A stretch of DNA of 64,000 bases, taken from Halomonas korlensis. GTDB lineage: Bacteria; Pseudomonadota; Gammaproteobacteria; Pseudomonadales; Halomonadaceae. Below the pieces are notes generated by a model. It made no database searches, had not been told where the DNA came from, and saw only the letters and a program-made list of their open reading frames with translations. The stretch is taken from positions 191,714-255,713 of the forward strand of contig NZ_FPBP01000002.1 of the NCBI RefSeq assembly GCF_900116705.1. The letters run 5' to 3'. The position numbers were made by a program, and so were the translations under genes. Position 1 is the stretch's first letter; the number at the start of each line of letters is the position of its first letter. This document shows positions 42,522-51,199 of this stretch, piece after piece.

Positions 42522-43025
42522 TCAGCGACGACGGGCGGCGACCTCGGCACCACGCAAGCGGCCGGCGAGCTTGTCGAGGATGCTGTTGACGTACTTGTGG
42601 CTGTCCGTGGCACCGAAGGACTTGGCCAGTTCCACCCCCTCGTTGATCACCGCGCGATACGGCACCTCGAGGCGGCGCGACAGCTCGTAGGCGCCCAGGC
42701 GCAGGATGGCAAGCTCGATGGGGTCGAGCTCCTCGAGGCGGCGATCGAGCAGGGGCGAGATGTCCGCGTCGAGATCCGCCTTGAAGCGCACCACGTTATG
42801 CAGCAGCTCATGGAACAGCGCCAGGTCGGCGAACGCCATGACCTTGTGCCAGTTCTCGTGGTCTTCCATGTCCTCGTCGGCCACCTGGCTGCGGAATTCC
42901 GCCTCGACCGCGGTGATCGACTTGCCGGTCATCTGCCACTGGTAAAGCCCCTGCACCGCCAGCTCGCGCGCGGCATGCCGCGACTGCTGAGCCGCCGAGG
43001 GGGCACGGGGTTTGTCGCCTTTCAT
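42522..43025 (-). CDS. nusB: Transcription antitermination factor NusB
   Basis: 167 residues, all-helical. [16 protein letters not shown] near the N-terminus is the Arg-rich boxA-binding start, and [14 protein letters not shown] plus [10 protein letters not shown] are the conserved C-terminal helices. Acts with NusE in rRNA antitermination. It overlaps the ribH stop by 4 bp. Confidence 0.95.
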   Translation of the reverse strand: MKGDKPRAPSAAQQSRHAARELAVQGLYQWQMTGKSITAVEAEFRSQVADEDMEDHENWHKVMAFADLALFHELLHNVVRFKADLDADISPLLDRRLEELDPIELAILRLGAYELSRRLEVPYRAVINEGVELAKSFGATDSHKYVNSILDKLAGRLRGAEVAARRR

Positions 43026-43534
43026 GCCTTGTCCTCTGCGTGCGGGTCCTGGTCGTCATCATTGCCGAAGCAGCGCAGTAGCGAGACCATCTCCATGGCG
43101 GCCATGGCCGCTTCCGCGCCCTTGTTGCCGGCCTTGGTACCGGCACGCTCGATGGCCTGCTCGATGGAGTTGACGGTGAGCACGCCATTGGCGATGGGTG
43201 TCTCGAACTCGAGTTGCAGGTTGCCAAGCGCAGCGTTGCAGCCACCGGCCACGTACTCGAAGTGCGGCGTGCCGCCACGGATCACCGCCCCCAGCGCAAT
43301 CACGGCATCCGGACGCGCCACTTGAAGGACCTTCTTGACCGCCAGGGGCAGCTCCCAGGCGCCGGGCACGTGGACGATATCGATGTTGTCGCCCTCGACG
43401 CCGTGGCGCATCAGGATATCCACCGCCCCTTCCACCAGGCTGTCGACCACATGATGGTTGAAGCGGCCCACCACGATGACGTAGCGGCCGTCGATGTCGA
43501 CGAAGGTTCCTTCGACTTGAGAAATCGGTTGCAT
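43022..43534 (-). CDS. ribH: 6,7-dimethyl-8-ribityllumazine synthase
   Basis: 170 residues. Motifs: [17 protein letters not shown] at the N-terminus, [26 protein letters not shown] with the catalytic His, and [10 protein letters not shown]. Condenses the ribityl uracil with the butanone phosphate made by RibB. Overlaps nusB by 4 bp. The C-terminus is acidic. Confidence 0.95.
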   Translation of the reverse strand: MQPISQVEGTFVDIDGRYVIVVGRFNHHVVDSLVEGAVDILMRHGVEGDNIDIVHVPGAWELPLAVKKVLQVARPDAVIALGAVIRGGTPHFEYVAGGCNAALGNLQLEFETPIANGVLTVNSIEQAIERAGTKAGNKGAEAAMAAMEMVSLLRCFGNDDDQDPHAEDKA

Positions 43535-43615
43535 GGTTTCAGGTTCCTCGTGAACTCAGTCCGGCTGAATCCGGGCACGGCCGGGCCATGCCGTTGAAAG
43601 GGGTGACTGCTGCGC

Positions 43616-44782
43616 TCACTCGTCGGCAGCGCTCTGATCGGTGGCAATGTCATCGGGACCCAGGCGCTCGACCACTTCAAGGTCAAAGCCGGAAAGTGCC
43701 GAGAACTTCCAGGGTGAACTGAGCAGGCGCATCCGGCCCACGCCGAGATGGCGCAGTATCTGTGATCCGGTCCCGATGGTCAGGTAATTGCCGGCACCGT
43801 CCGAACCGCTGTGGCGCGGGGTACGACGGCGCCCTAGGAAGACTTCGAGCTGATCACGGAAATCCTGATGGGGGCGTCCGTCATCGAGCAGCACGAAGAC
43901 CCCTTGATCGACGCGAGCAATTTCCTCGAGGGCCGCGTGGGTCGACCAGTGGCCGCCTTCGCCCTTCTGCAGGCCGAGCAGGTCGCGCAGCGTATCAGCC
44001 AGGTGCACGCGTACCGTGGTCGGCTTTTCGGGCGTCGGCTGCCCCTTGACCAGCGCCAGATGGTGCGCCCCCTGGATGCGATCGCGAAAGACATGCAGCG
44101 TCAGTTCGCCGAAGGCGGTCTGAACCGGGGTCGACTCCACCGGCTCAACGGTCTGCTCGTTGTGGATGCGGTAGTGGATCAGATCGGCGATGGTGCCCAT
44201 CTTGAGGTCATGCTCGGCGGCAAATTGCTCGAGCTCGGGACGACGCGCCATGCTGCCGTCGTCATTCATGACTTCGCAGATCACCCCGCTCGGCTCGAAG
44301 CCGGCCAGAGCGGCCAAGTCGCACGCCGCTTCGGTATGCCCGGCGCGGCGCAGCACGCCGCCCGGCTCGGCCATCAGCGGGAAGATATGTCCCGGCTGAA
44401 CAATATCTTCCGGCTTGGCATCGCGCGCCACTGCCGCTCGCACGGTGCGGGCCCGGTCAGCGGCAGAAATACCCGTGGTGACACCTTCGGCAGCCTCGAT
44501 GGAGAGCGTGAACTTGGTGCCAAACCCCGAATTGTTGTCGCGAACCATCAGCGGCAGCTGCAGATGTTCGCAGCGGCTGCGCGTCATCGGCAGGCAAATC
44601 AGGCCACGCGCATGACGCGCCATGAAGTTGATGTGCTCGGCCTCGACCTTCTCGGCGGCCATGATGATATCGCCTTCGTTCTCGCGATCCTCATCGTCCA
44701 TGAGGATCACCATCTTACCCTGGCGAATGTCCTCGACCAGTTCAGCAATGGGGGCCATGCCCCCGGAGGAGGTGTGCACCAT
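43616..44782 (-). CDS. ribB: 3,4-dihydroxy-2-butanone-4-phosphate synthase with degenerate GTP cyclohydrolase II-like domain
   Basis: 388 residues. The RibB half (about 1-205) is intact: [13 protein letters not shown], the phosphate site [10 protein letters not shown], and [10 protein letters not shown]. The C-terminal half is RibA-shaped ([20 protein letters not shown]) but has none of the three zinc-binding cysteines of GTP cyclohydrolase II and no RCDCG segment, so it should not have that activity. GTP cyclohydrolase II must be encoded elsewhere. ATG 44782 has GGAG about 6 bases upstream. The riboflavin synthase gene expected between ribD and ribB is missing. Confidence 0.9.
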   Translation of the reverse strand: MVHTSSGGMAPIAELVEDIRQGKMVILMDDEDRENEGDIIMAAEKVEAEHINFMARHARGLICLPMTRSRCEHLQLPLMVRDNNSGFGTKFTLSIEAAEGVTTGISAADRARTVRAAVARDAKPEDIVQPGHIFPLMAEPGGVLRRAGHTEAACDLAALAGFEPSGVICEVMNDDGSMARRPELEQFAAEHDLKMGTIADLIHYRIHNEQTVEPVESTPVQTAFGELTLHVFRDRIQGAHHLALVKGQPTPEKPTTVRVHLADTLRDLLGLQKGEGGHWSTHAALEEIARVDQGVFVLLDDGRPHQDFRDQLEVFLGRRRTPRHSGSDGAGNYLTIGTGSQILRHLGVGRMRLLSSPWKFSALSGFDLEVVERLGPDDIATDQSAADE

Positions 44783-44842
44783 GGTATCTCCAGTGATTCA
44801 GCGTGACAGGCCTGGCGGCTCATCTCGAAACGGCGTCAGGGT

Positions 44843-44968
44843 ACCGTGGCGCGGCGTCGGGCGCCAGTAGAGTGCACCGTGGCGCGGCGTCGGGCGCCAG
44901 TAGAGAGCACCGTGGCGCGGCGTCGGACGCCAGTAGAGTGCAGCGTGGCGCGGCGTCGGGCGCCGGTT
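44843..44968. repeat. 33-bp tandem repeat, about 3.8 copies, between ribB and ribD
   Basis: Three full units start at 44843, 44876 and 44909 and a partial one at 44942; they differ at only a few positions. Each contains TGGCGC...GCGCCA, a 6-bp stem with an 8-nt loop, so the array can form four successive hairpins. The unit length is 11 codons and the minus strand stays open through it. This spacer replaces the usual ribE position. Confidence 0.9.
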
Positions 44969-44998
44969 CATACGCTCGGCGCCGATGCGGCAACAGGC

Positions 44999-46126
44999 CT
45001 AGGAGCGGGGTCGGGCGATAATCCGCCAATCGTGACCCACGGCACGGATATCGAGAATCTCGAGCGGCCGCTGGTGGGCCATTTCCGCCAGGCCCGGCAG
45101 CGCAAACAAGGGCCTCGCCTCGCCACCCAGCAGGGTGGGCGCGATGAAGAGCTGCATCTCGTCGACCAGGCCGGCATCGAGCATGGCCCCCGCCAGGGTC
45201 GCCCCGGTCTCGAGCAACACCTCGTTGGCCTGCTCGGTCTCGGCCAGATAGCGCAGCAAGGCATGCAGGTCCACCCGCCCTTCCGGCCCGGCCGGCATAT
45301 CCACCACCTCGGCGCCGGCACGCTCAAGCCGCTGGCGCCTTTCGTCGTCATGGCCGGCGCGGGTCGCCACCAGGGTGCGGCCCGGCTCGCTCAGACAGGC
45401 CGCCGCCTGGGGCAGGCGCAACTGTGTGTCGACGACGACCCTCAGCGGCTGTCGCCGGGCAATGGCCTCGGCATCGTCGAGGTCGAGCGCCTCCGGTCGC
45501 ACGGTGAGTCGCGAGTTGTCGAAGGTGACCGAGTCGACACCGGTCAGCACCGCGCTCGACTTCGCCCGCAGGCGCTGTACTTCTCGGCGTGCCTGCGGGC
45601 CGGTGATCCATTGCGACTCGCCGGACTGCATGGCGGTGCGGCCATCGAGGCTCATCGCCATCTTCAGGCGCACGAAGGGGCGACCGTGGTTCATGCGCAT
45701 CACGAAGCCCGGGTTGAGCGCCAGCGCCTGGTCTTCCAGCAAACCGACCCTGACCTCGATTCTCGCGTCACGCAACATGGTGATACCGCGGCCCGCCACG
45801 GCGGGATTGGGGTCGGCCATGGCGATTACTACCGTCTTTACTTTCGCCTCGATCAGGGCTTGGGCGCAGGGGCCAGTACGTCCTTGGTGCGAGCAGGGCT
45901 CGAGTGTGACATAGGCCGTGGCGCCCCGGGCGGCCTCACCGGCGGCGCGCAGGGCATGGATCTCGGCATGCGGCTCGCCGGCACGGACATGATACCCCTC
46001 GCCGACCACGCGCTGGCGTTTGACCAGCACACAGCCGACCCGTGGATTGGGATGGGTGGTATAGAGGCCGCGACGCGCCAGTTGCAGGGCGCGGGCCATC
46101 CAGGTTTCCGGGGGCTGCTTGGCCAT
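44999..46126 (-). CDS. ribD: Bifunctional diaminohydroxyphosphoribosylaminopyrimidine deaminase / reductase
   Basis: 375 residues. The deaminase domain has the zinc site HAEIHAL and PCSHQGRTGPC; the reductase domain follows from RPFVRLKMAMSLDGRTA (residues about 148-165) with ITGPQARREVQ. Catalyses steps two and three of riboflavin synthesis. It begins 35 bp after nrdR. The next gene in the same direction is ribB, across the 33-bp repeat array. Confidence 0.95.
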   Translation of the reverse strand: MAKQPPETWMARALQLARRGLYTTHPNPRVGCVLVKRQRVVGEGYHVRAGEPHAEIHALRAAGEAARGATAYVTLEPCSHQGRTGPCAQALIEAKVKTVVIAMADPNPAVAGRGITMLRDARIEVRVGLLEDQALALNPGFVMRMNHGRPFVRLKMAMSLDGRTAMQSGESQWITGPQARREVQRLRAKSSAVLTGVDSVTFDNSRLTVRPEALDLDDAEAIARRQPLRVVVDTQLRLPQAAACLSEPGRTLVATRAGHDDERRQRLERAGAEVVDMPAGPEGRVDLHALLRYLAETEQANEVLLETGATLAGAMLDAGLVDEMQLFIAPTLLGGEARPLFALPGLAEMAHQRPLEILDIRAVGHDWRIIARPRS

Positions 46127-46161
46127 GCCATGGGCTCCCTTTCTTTCGCGAGCGTTAGCGC

Positions 46162-46644
46162 TCAGCTGTTAGGCGTGTCGTGCGGGGCGCCCGGCTCTTG
46201 AGATAGCCGGTCGATCTCGGCGCGAAACTCGTCGATATCCTGAAAGCGGCGATACACCGAGGCAAAGCGAATGAAGGCAATCTGGTCGAGGCGCTTGAGC
46301 GCGCTCATGACTTCCTCGCCGATGATCCGGGCGTTGATCTCCCGCTCGCCGCGAGCACGCAACGTCTGGCGAATCCGCTCCACCGCCGCCTCGATGGCTT
46401 CGGCGCTGACCGGACGCTTTTCAAGGGCACGCAACATGCCGGCACGCAGCTTGGCCTCATTGAAGTCCTCTCGTGTCCCATCGCCCTTGATGACTCGCGG
46501 CATCACCAGCTCGGCCGTCTCGTAGGTGGTAAAGCGTTCGCCGCACGCCACGCATTGACGGCGGCGGCGCACCTGATCGCCCTCGGCGACCAGGCGCGAG
46601 TCGGTCACCTTGGTGTCATGGGTTCCGCAGAAGGGACAATGCAT
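46162..46644 (-). CDS. nrdR: Transcriptional repressor NrdR
   Basis: 160 residues. Zinc finger [15 protein letters not shown] plus [17 protein letters not shown], then the ATP-cone domain ([19 protein letters not shown], shown as [18 protein letters not shown]). Represses ribonucleotide reductase genes according to ATP/dATP. ATG 46644 is the conserved start; the longer frame to 46755 is rejected. Adjacent ribD is its usual neighbour. Confidence 0.95.
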   Translation of the reverse strand: MHCPFCGTHDTKVTDSRLVAEGDQVRRRRQCVACGERFTTYETAELVMPRVIKGDGTREDFNEAKLRAGMLRALEKRPVSAEAIEAAVERIRQTLRARGEREINARIIGEEVMSALKRLDQIAFIRFASVYRRFQDIDEFRAEIDRLSQEPGAPHDTPNS

Positions 46645-46819
46645 CGAAGGATTCCAGGTCGTCAGGGAAATAACGTTGCCATAGTGTAACGTTTCCCCTT
46701 GTATACGCCCAGCCGATGCCGGATGGGAAGCGCCCCAAACTGGCCAAGCTGGCACATACTATGCAGGGAATGCTGTTAAACAATGCGTGCTTTCCCAGGC
46801 AACCGACCGGAAATTCTTC

Positions 46820-48598
46820 ATGTCCACGATGCCCACCCTGCCCCGCCATCTCGATCACGCTGAATTCGTCAACCGGGCCCGCGCGCGCCTGACCCTCCTT
46901 TATGGCCAACGCGACGAGGAAGTACTGGAGCGCCTTCTCGCGCTGGTGGCGCACCAGGGCAGTGCACTACTCGCCAGACGGCCGGACAGCCCGCGACCCT
47001 TGTGGAGCGAGCGAGACCAATGGCTGATCACTTACGGCGACGGCCTGCTCGACGGCGACCGCCCGCCCCTCGAGGCCTTGGCTAATTTTCTCGACAACCG
47101 CCTGCCAGGAACCTTCAGCGGCGTGCATATCCTGCCGTTCTTTCCCTGGAGCAGCGACGACGGATTCGCGGTGATCGATTACCGCGAGGTTGAACCGTCA
47201 CTCGGCGACTGGTCGCATATCCGCCAGCTGGCCGAGCGTGGCGACCTGGCGTTCGATCTGGTGCTTAACCACGTCTCGCGCGAGTCGCTATGGTTCGTCG
47301 ATTACCTGAGCAACAGCCCACCGGGACGCGACTTCTTCATCGAAATGGACCCGGCCACCGACCTCTCGGCGGTGGTGCGCCCGCGCAACAGTCCGCTGCT
47401 GGTGCCGGTGGCCACCCGGCGTGGTACCCGGCATCTCTGGGCCACCTTCTCCGACGATCAGATCGATCTTGACTTTGCCAATCCCGACGTACTGCTGGAA
47501 TTCATCGACATCCTGCTTTTCTATCTTCAGCAGGGCGCGCGCATCATCCGCCTGGACGCCATCGCCTATCTCTGGAAGCAAATCGGCACCAGCTGTGTTC
47601 ACCTGCCCCAGACCCATGAGGTCGTGCGCCTGATGCGTACCGTCGTCGACTATCTAGCGCCGGGCACTCTGCTGCTGACCGAGACCAACGTCCCCCACCT
47701 CGAGAACATCAGCTACTTTGGCTTGGAACATCTTTCCGGCCCTGACGATGCCCCGGACGAGGCGCACCTGGTCTACCAATTCCCGCTACCGCCGCTGCTG
47801 CTGCATACCCTCACCAGCGGCGAGGCCGGGACACTCGCGACCTGGCTCGCAAGCCTGCCCGAGCTGCCGCCGGGTTGCAGTTACCTCAACTTCACCGCCA
47901 GCCACGACGGCATCGGCGTGCGTCCGCTGGAAGGCAGGTTGCCTACTCACGAGATCGAGGCGCTAACGGAACTGATGCATCGCTTCGGCGGCTTTGTGAG
48001 CATGCGCGCCAACCCCGGGGGCGAGGACACGCCCTACGAGATCAACATCACCTGGTTCGATGCCATGAAAGGCACACGGCGCGGCGCCGACCCCTGGCAG
48101 GTCGAGCGTTTTTTGTGCAGCCAGAACCTGATGATGGCGCTGCAAGGCATCCCCGCGCTGTATCTCCACTCGCTGACGGCCTCGCTCAGCGATCACGAAG
48201 GTGTGGAGCGCAGCGGACGGCTGCGCTCGCTCAACCGCCGCCGCTGGCAGCGCGAGGAGCTCGACGAGTTGCTCGACAGCCGCAACACGCCGACTCGGGA
48301 AGTCTTCATGGCCCTCAAGCGCCGCCTGGCGGTGCGCCGCAACGAGCCCTGCTTTCACCCGGACGCGCCTCAGCGCGTGATCACTTCGCCACCGGAATTA
48401 TTGGTACTGGAACGAGGCCCACTGCCCAATGGACGTCGGCTGCTGGCGATCCACAACGTCACCGACCGGCGCCAGCCGCTGGCCCTGCCCGAGCTCGACG
48501 CACGATGCTGGTATGACCTGCTGGAGAGGGCCACGGTGAAACGGATCGACAGCCTCGCGCCCTACCGCAGCCTGTGGTTGGTCAGCGAGGATCAGTGA
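46820..48598 (+). CDS. GH13 glycoside phosphorylase, sucrose phosphorylase-like (probable glucosylglycerate phosphorylase)
   Basis: 592 residues with a GH13 (beta/alpha)8 barrel. The nucleophile Asp is in RLDAIAYLWK, the acid/base Glu in LLLTETNVPH, and the third acidic residue in NFTASHDGIG. Overall shape, including WSSDDGFAVIDYR early on, is that of subfamily GH13_18, which includes sucrose and glucosylglycerate phosphorylases. Genes for glucosylglycerate synthesis occur at 59529-61623 in this window, which favours 2-O-alpha-glucosylglycerate as substrate; this is inference. ATG 46820 is chosen over the GTG at 46787. Divergent from nrdR and overlapping the convergent copper chaperone gene by 7 bp. 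Confidence 0.83.
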   Translation: MSTMPTLPRHLDHAEFVNRARARLTLLYGQRDEEVLERLLALVAHQGSALLARRPDSPRPLWSERDQWLITYGDGLLDGDRPPLEALANFLDNRLPGTFSGVHILPFFPWSSDDGFAVIDYREVEPSLGDWSHIRQLAERGDLAFDLVLNHVSRESLWFVDYLSNSPPGRDFFIEMDPATDLSAVVRPRNSPLLVPVATRRGTRHLWATFSDDQIDLDFANPDVLLEFIDILLFYLQQGARIIRLDAIAYLWKQIGTSCVHLPQTHEVVRLMRTVVDYLAPGTLLLTETNVPHLENISYFGLEHLSGPDDAPDEAHLVYQFPLPPLLLHTLTSGEAGTLATWLASLPELPPGCSYLNFTASHDGIGVRPLEGRLPTHEIEALTELMHRFGGFVSMRANPGGEDTPYEINITWFDAMKGTRRGADPWQVERFLCSQNLMMALQGIPALYLHSLTASLSDHEGVERSGRLRSLNRRRWQREELDELLDSRNTPTREVFMALKRRLAVRRNEPCFHPDAPQRVITSPPELLVLERGPLPNGRRLLAIHNVTDRRQPLALPELDARCWYDLLERATVKRIDSLAPYRSLWLVSEDQ

Positions 48599-49056
48599 GC
48601 CTTGTCGTGCGACGCCTGAGGTCTGGTCTGCACCGGCTGTACGGGAGCGTCGAAAGACAGCGTCTCGCCATTGGCGAATTCCAGCGTGATGTTCACCCTC
48701 TCGCCTTCCATCAGGGGTTGCGTCAGGTTGATCAGCATCAAGTGCAGGCCGCCGGGGGCAAGCTCGGTGCTACCACCGGCGGGAATGCCCACCTGGGACA
48801 CGCGGCGCATCTGCATTACGCCATCTACATGCTGATGCTCGTGCAATTCAAGCACCTCGGCCGCCGGCGAGGACGCCGCGACGATCTCGGTGTCCTCATC
48901 CCCGGCATTATGCAGCACCATGAAGGCCGCCGAGGTCGTCGACACCGGGGGCACCGCGCGCACCTGGGTATCTTCCACCGTGACCGACTGGGCCATCGCC
49001 ACGTGACTGGCCAGCGCGAGCATCAACGCTGTCAGGGTGGGCAGGAATAACCGCAT
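48592..49056 (-). CDS. PCuAC family periplasmic copper chaperone
   Basis: 154 residues with a signal peptide (LFLPTLTALMLALASHVAMA, cleavage after AMA). The copper site residues are arranged as in PCuAC: a His in LHEHQHV, Met in MQMRRV, then GGLHLML with the second His-x-Met. It delivers Cu(I) to cytochrome oxidase or other cuproproteins in the periplasm. The C-terminus is rich in His/Gln/Asp. Tail-to-tail overlap with the GH13 gene. Confidence 0.9.
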   Translation of the reverse strand: MRLFLPTLTALMLALASHVAMAQSVTVEDTQVRAVPPVSTTSAAFMVLHNAGDEDTEIVAASSPAAEVLELHEHQHVDGVMQMRRVSQVGIPAGGSTELAPGGLHLMLINLTQPLMEGERVNITLEFANGETLSFDAPVQPVQTRPQASHDKAH

Positions 49057-49257
49057 ATCGTTGTCTCCTCAGTACATGTCAGCCGACTGTTATACCGCAC
49101 TATCGTCGCGATGTGCTGGTGGATGCGACGTTTCGTCTCCGGCAGCGCCTCTCCCGCCGAGGCCGCCATCACGATGGTCAGGGTCGTGACAGGACCCGCT
49201 TCATGGCAGAATCTGACGCGCTTCATTGTCAGGAAACTTCATCGTCAGGAAATTGCC

Positions 49258-50049
49258 ATGCCCTTGTCTGTCCGTTTTTCCCTACCGTCTCCCGTTGCCG
49301 TTGCCGTTGCCGTTGCCCTGGCCCTGGCTTGCGCCTTGGCGTTGCCGGCGTCGGCCGATGATCACTGGCCGGCCCCGGTCAAGGCGCTCACCGCCCAGGG
49401 GCTGACCATTCATGCCGAGTTCGAGGCGCCCGCCGGGCTGACCGGCTACGCCGCCAGCTACGAGGGTGGCGAGGTTGCCATCTACCTGACCGCCGATGGT
49501 CAGCACGCAGTGGTAGGTACCCTGGTGGACGCGGAGGGCACGGATCTCTCCAATGCCGCATTGGACGAGCATATCCGCGCCGCCCAGGACGCCGCCGCCT
49601 GGGAAGAGGTCGAGAAAGGGGCGTGGATTCGCGATGGCGACAGCCAGGCGCCACGTGTGATCTACACCTTTTCAGATCCCAACTGCCCCTTCTGCCGCGA
49701 ATTATGGGAAGCGACCCGCCCCTGGGTCGACGCCGGCGAGGTGCAGATTCGTCATGTGATGGTGGGCATTCTCGCCCAGGACAGCCCCGCCAAGGCCGCC
49801 GCCTTGCTGGGTGCCGAGGACCCGGTCGCAGCACTTGACGCGCACTACGCTGGGCGCGTGGAAATCGAGGCCTCCGCCCAGCCCCGCGACATCGAAGAGC
49901 AGGTCTACGCTAACAATCAGCTGTTCGAATCGCTGGGGCTGATCGCCACACCGTCGACCTTTTATCGTGACGGCGAGCGCACCCAGAGGGTGGAAGGCAT
50001 GCCGAGCGAGGAGCGCCTGATCGACATGATGGGCGGCGAAGCCCCCTGA
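49258..50049 (+). CDS. Periplasmic thiol:disulfide interchange protein (DsbC/DsbG-like)
   Basis: 263 residues. The signal peptide contains the repeat VAVAVAVALALACALAL and ends near ASA-DD. A DsbC/G-like dimerisation region precedes a thioredoxin fold with the active site NCPFCREL (about residue 143) and a cis-Pro in IATPSTF. ATG 49258 is chosen with AGGAAA upstream; the earlier frame to 49111 overlaps the divergent promoter. The length and single CPFC suggest DsbG rather than DsbA. Role: isomerase or protection of single cysteines; copper-protein assembly is possible given the PCuAC neighbour. Confidence 0.85.
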   Translation: MPLSVRFSLPSPVAVAVAVALALACALALPASADDHWPAPVKALTAQGLTIHAEFEAPAGLTGYAASYEGGEVAIYLTADGQHAVVGTLVDAEGTDLSNAALDEHIRAAQDAAAWEEVEKGAWIRDGDSQAPRVIYTFSDPNCPFCRELWEATRPWVDAGEVQIRHVMVGILAQDSPAKAAALLGAEDPVAALDAHYAGRVEIEASAQPRDIEEQVYANNQLFESLGLIATPSTFYRDGERTQRVEGMPSEERLIDMMGGEAP

Positions 50050-50059
50050 AGCCTTTCCT

Positions 50060-50101
50060 ACCCTGCTCTCCGAACCCTGCTATCCGAACCCCGCTACCCG
50101 A
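50060..50101. repeat. 14-bp tandem repeat, three copies
   Basis: ACCCTGCTCTCCGA (50060), ACCCTGCTATCCGA (50074) and ACCCCGCTACCCGA (50088) follow head to tail just after the DsbG-like stop codon, in the convergent spacer with tsdA. Confidence 0.85.
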
Positions 50102-50106
50102 AACAC

Positions 50107-50140
50107 GAACTTCCCACCGGCTTGGCCAGGCGGGAGGTTC
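50107..50140. terminator. Hairpin in the convergent dsbG-like / tsdA spacer
   Basis: GAACTTCCC pairs over nine positions (one G-U) with GGGAGGTTC, with inner GC pairing. It lacks a clear T run on either strand, so termination is only likely. Confidence 0.4.
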
Positions 50141-50164
50141 GCGATGCCGCGAAGGCAGCGGGAG

Positions 50165-51199
50165 TTACTTCTCTTTTAGATCCTCGAAGCGCGACTGGCC
50201 GACGTTCCAAGGCGTGACCTCGTCGCCCTTCTCGCCCCAGTTGGCGTGGTCGCCCAGCACGTGGCTGTCATGCTCGCGCACCTGACCGTAGCTGGAGTTC
50301 TTGTGGAAGGTGGGCCCGAACTTCTCCAGGGTCTCTTCCACGTCGCCGGTATAGCGCGGGTCCTGCGGGCGCTCCTGCCGGGTCATGTAGTAGGCAATGT
50401 CCCACGCCTGCTGGTCGGAGAGTGAGAGCGGCTGGCCCAGCGGCATGTTGTTCTTGATGAATCCGGCCGCGGTCTCGGTCCGCACGATGCCTGCGCCCCA
50501 ATTATTGGAACCGTCACCCCAAGGCGCCGGAAAAACGTACTCGCCATCTTGGTAAAGGCCAGAACCGTCCTCGCTGTGGCAGATCGCGCACTGCGCCTGG
50601 TAGAGCTCCTCGCCACGCTGGTAGCTCAGCTTTTCGGGACGCTCCGGTGCCGGAAAGCCGCGGCCATAGATCGGCTGGTCGGGATACATCGGCGCGCCCT
50701 TGGCCAACCACTGGTGGTAGGCCGACAGCGCCAGCATGTCGTCACTGCCGTACTCGGGCGGCACGCCGTTCATGGAATAGGCGAAGCAGCCGGCGATGCG
50801 CTCCTCCAGGTTGTTGACGTGGTCGTTCTTGCCGCGATAGCTGGGCAGAGTGACCGCCGCCGGCCAGATTGGCGCGCTGAACGGTTGGCGCCCCTCGCCG
50901 AGATGACAGCTGGAGCAGTTCATCTCGTTGAAGACGTTCTCGCCGCGCAGCTGCTGGGTGTTGGTGAAGAGGTCGTAGCCGCGACGGATGACCTCCTTGG
51001 TTTCCGGATGCAAGTCGGCTTTCTCGAGATCCGCCATGGTCGGCGGAATGTGGACAAGCTCGCCCTCTTGGGGGGCCGGGTAACCAAGTTCCACCAGCGT
51101 CGCAACCGTCGACGGCATAGGCTCGGCAAGGGTGGCCAGGCTCATCCCGGCGGTCAGGGCTGCACTGGCCAGGGCCAAGGGTATCTTGTGAGCGGTCAT
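50165..51199 (-). CDS. tsdA: Dihaem cytochrome c, thiosulfate dehydrogenase TsdA-like
   Basis: 344 residues with a signal peptide (residues 1-25) and two haem c sites, CSSCH and CAICH. Between them the segment RIAGCFAYSMNG matches the TsdA region that supplies the unusual Cys ligand of the active-site haem. TsdA oxidises thiosulfate to tetrathionate (or the reverse) in the periplasm. Overlap of 4 bp with the preceding tsdB-like gene makes an operon. Neighbouring sulfur genes agree. A general cytochrome c role is the alternative. Confidence 0.82.
   Translation of the reverse strand: MTAHKIPLALASAALTAGMSLATLAEPMPSTVATLVELGYPAPQEGELVHIPPTMADLEKADLHPETKEVIRRGYDLFTNTQQLRGENVFNEMNCSSCHLGEGRQPFSAPIWPAAVTLPSYRGKNDHVNNLEERIAGCFAYSMNGVPPEYGSDDMLALSAYHQWLAKGAPMYPDQPIYGRGFPAPERPEKLSYQRGEELYQAQCAICHSEDGSGLYQDGEYVFPAPWGDGSNNWGAGIVRTETAAGFIKNNMPLGQPLSLSDQQAWDIAYYMTRQERPQDPRYTGDVEETLEKFGPTFHKNSSYGQVREHDSHVLGDHANWGEKGDEVTPWNVGQSRFEDLKEK

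Noticed and set aside
44843-44968. 33-bp repeats as a CRISPR array
   Set aside because: The units abut directly with no unique spacers and no cas genes are present.
44783-44998. FMN riboswitch before ribB
   Set aside because: None of the conserved RFN-element blocks could be found; only the tandem repeat is there.
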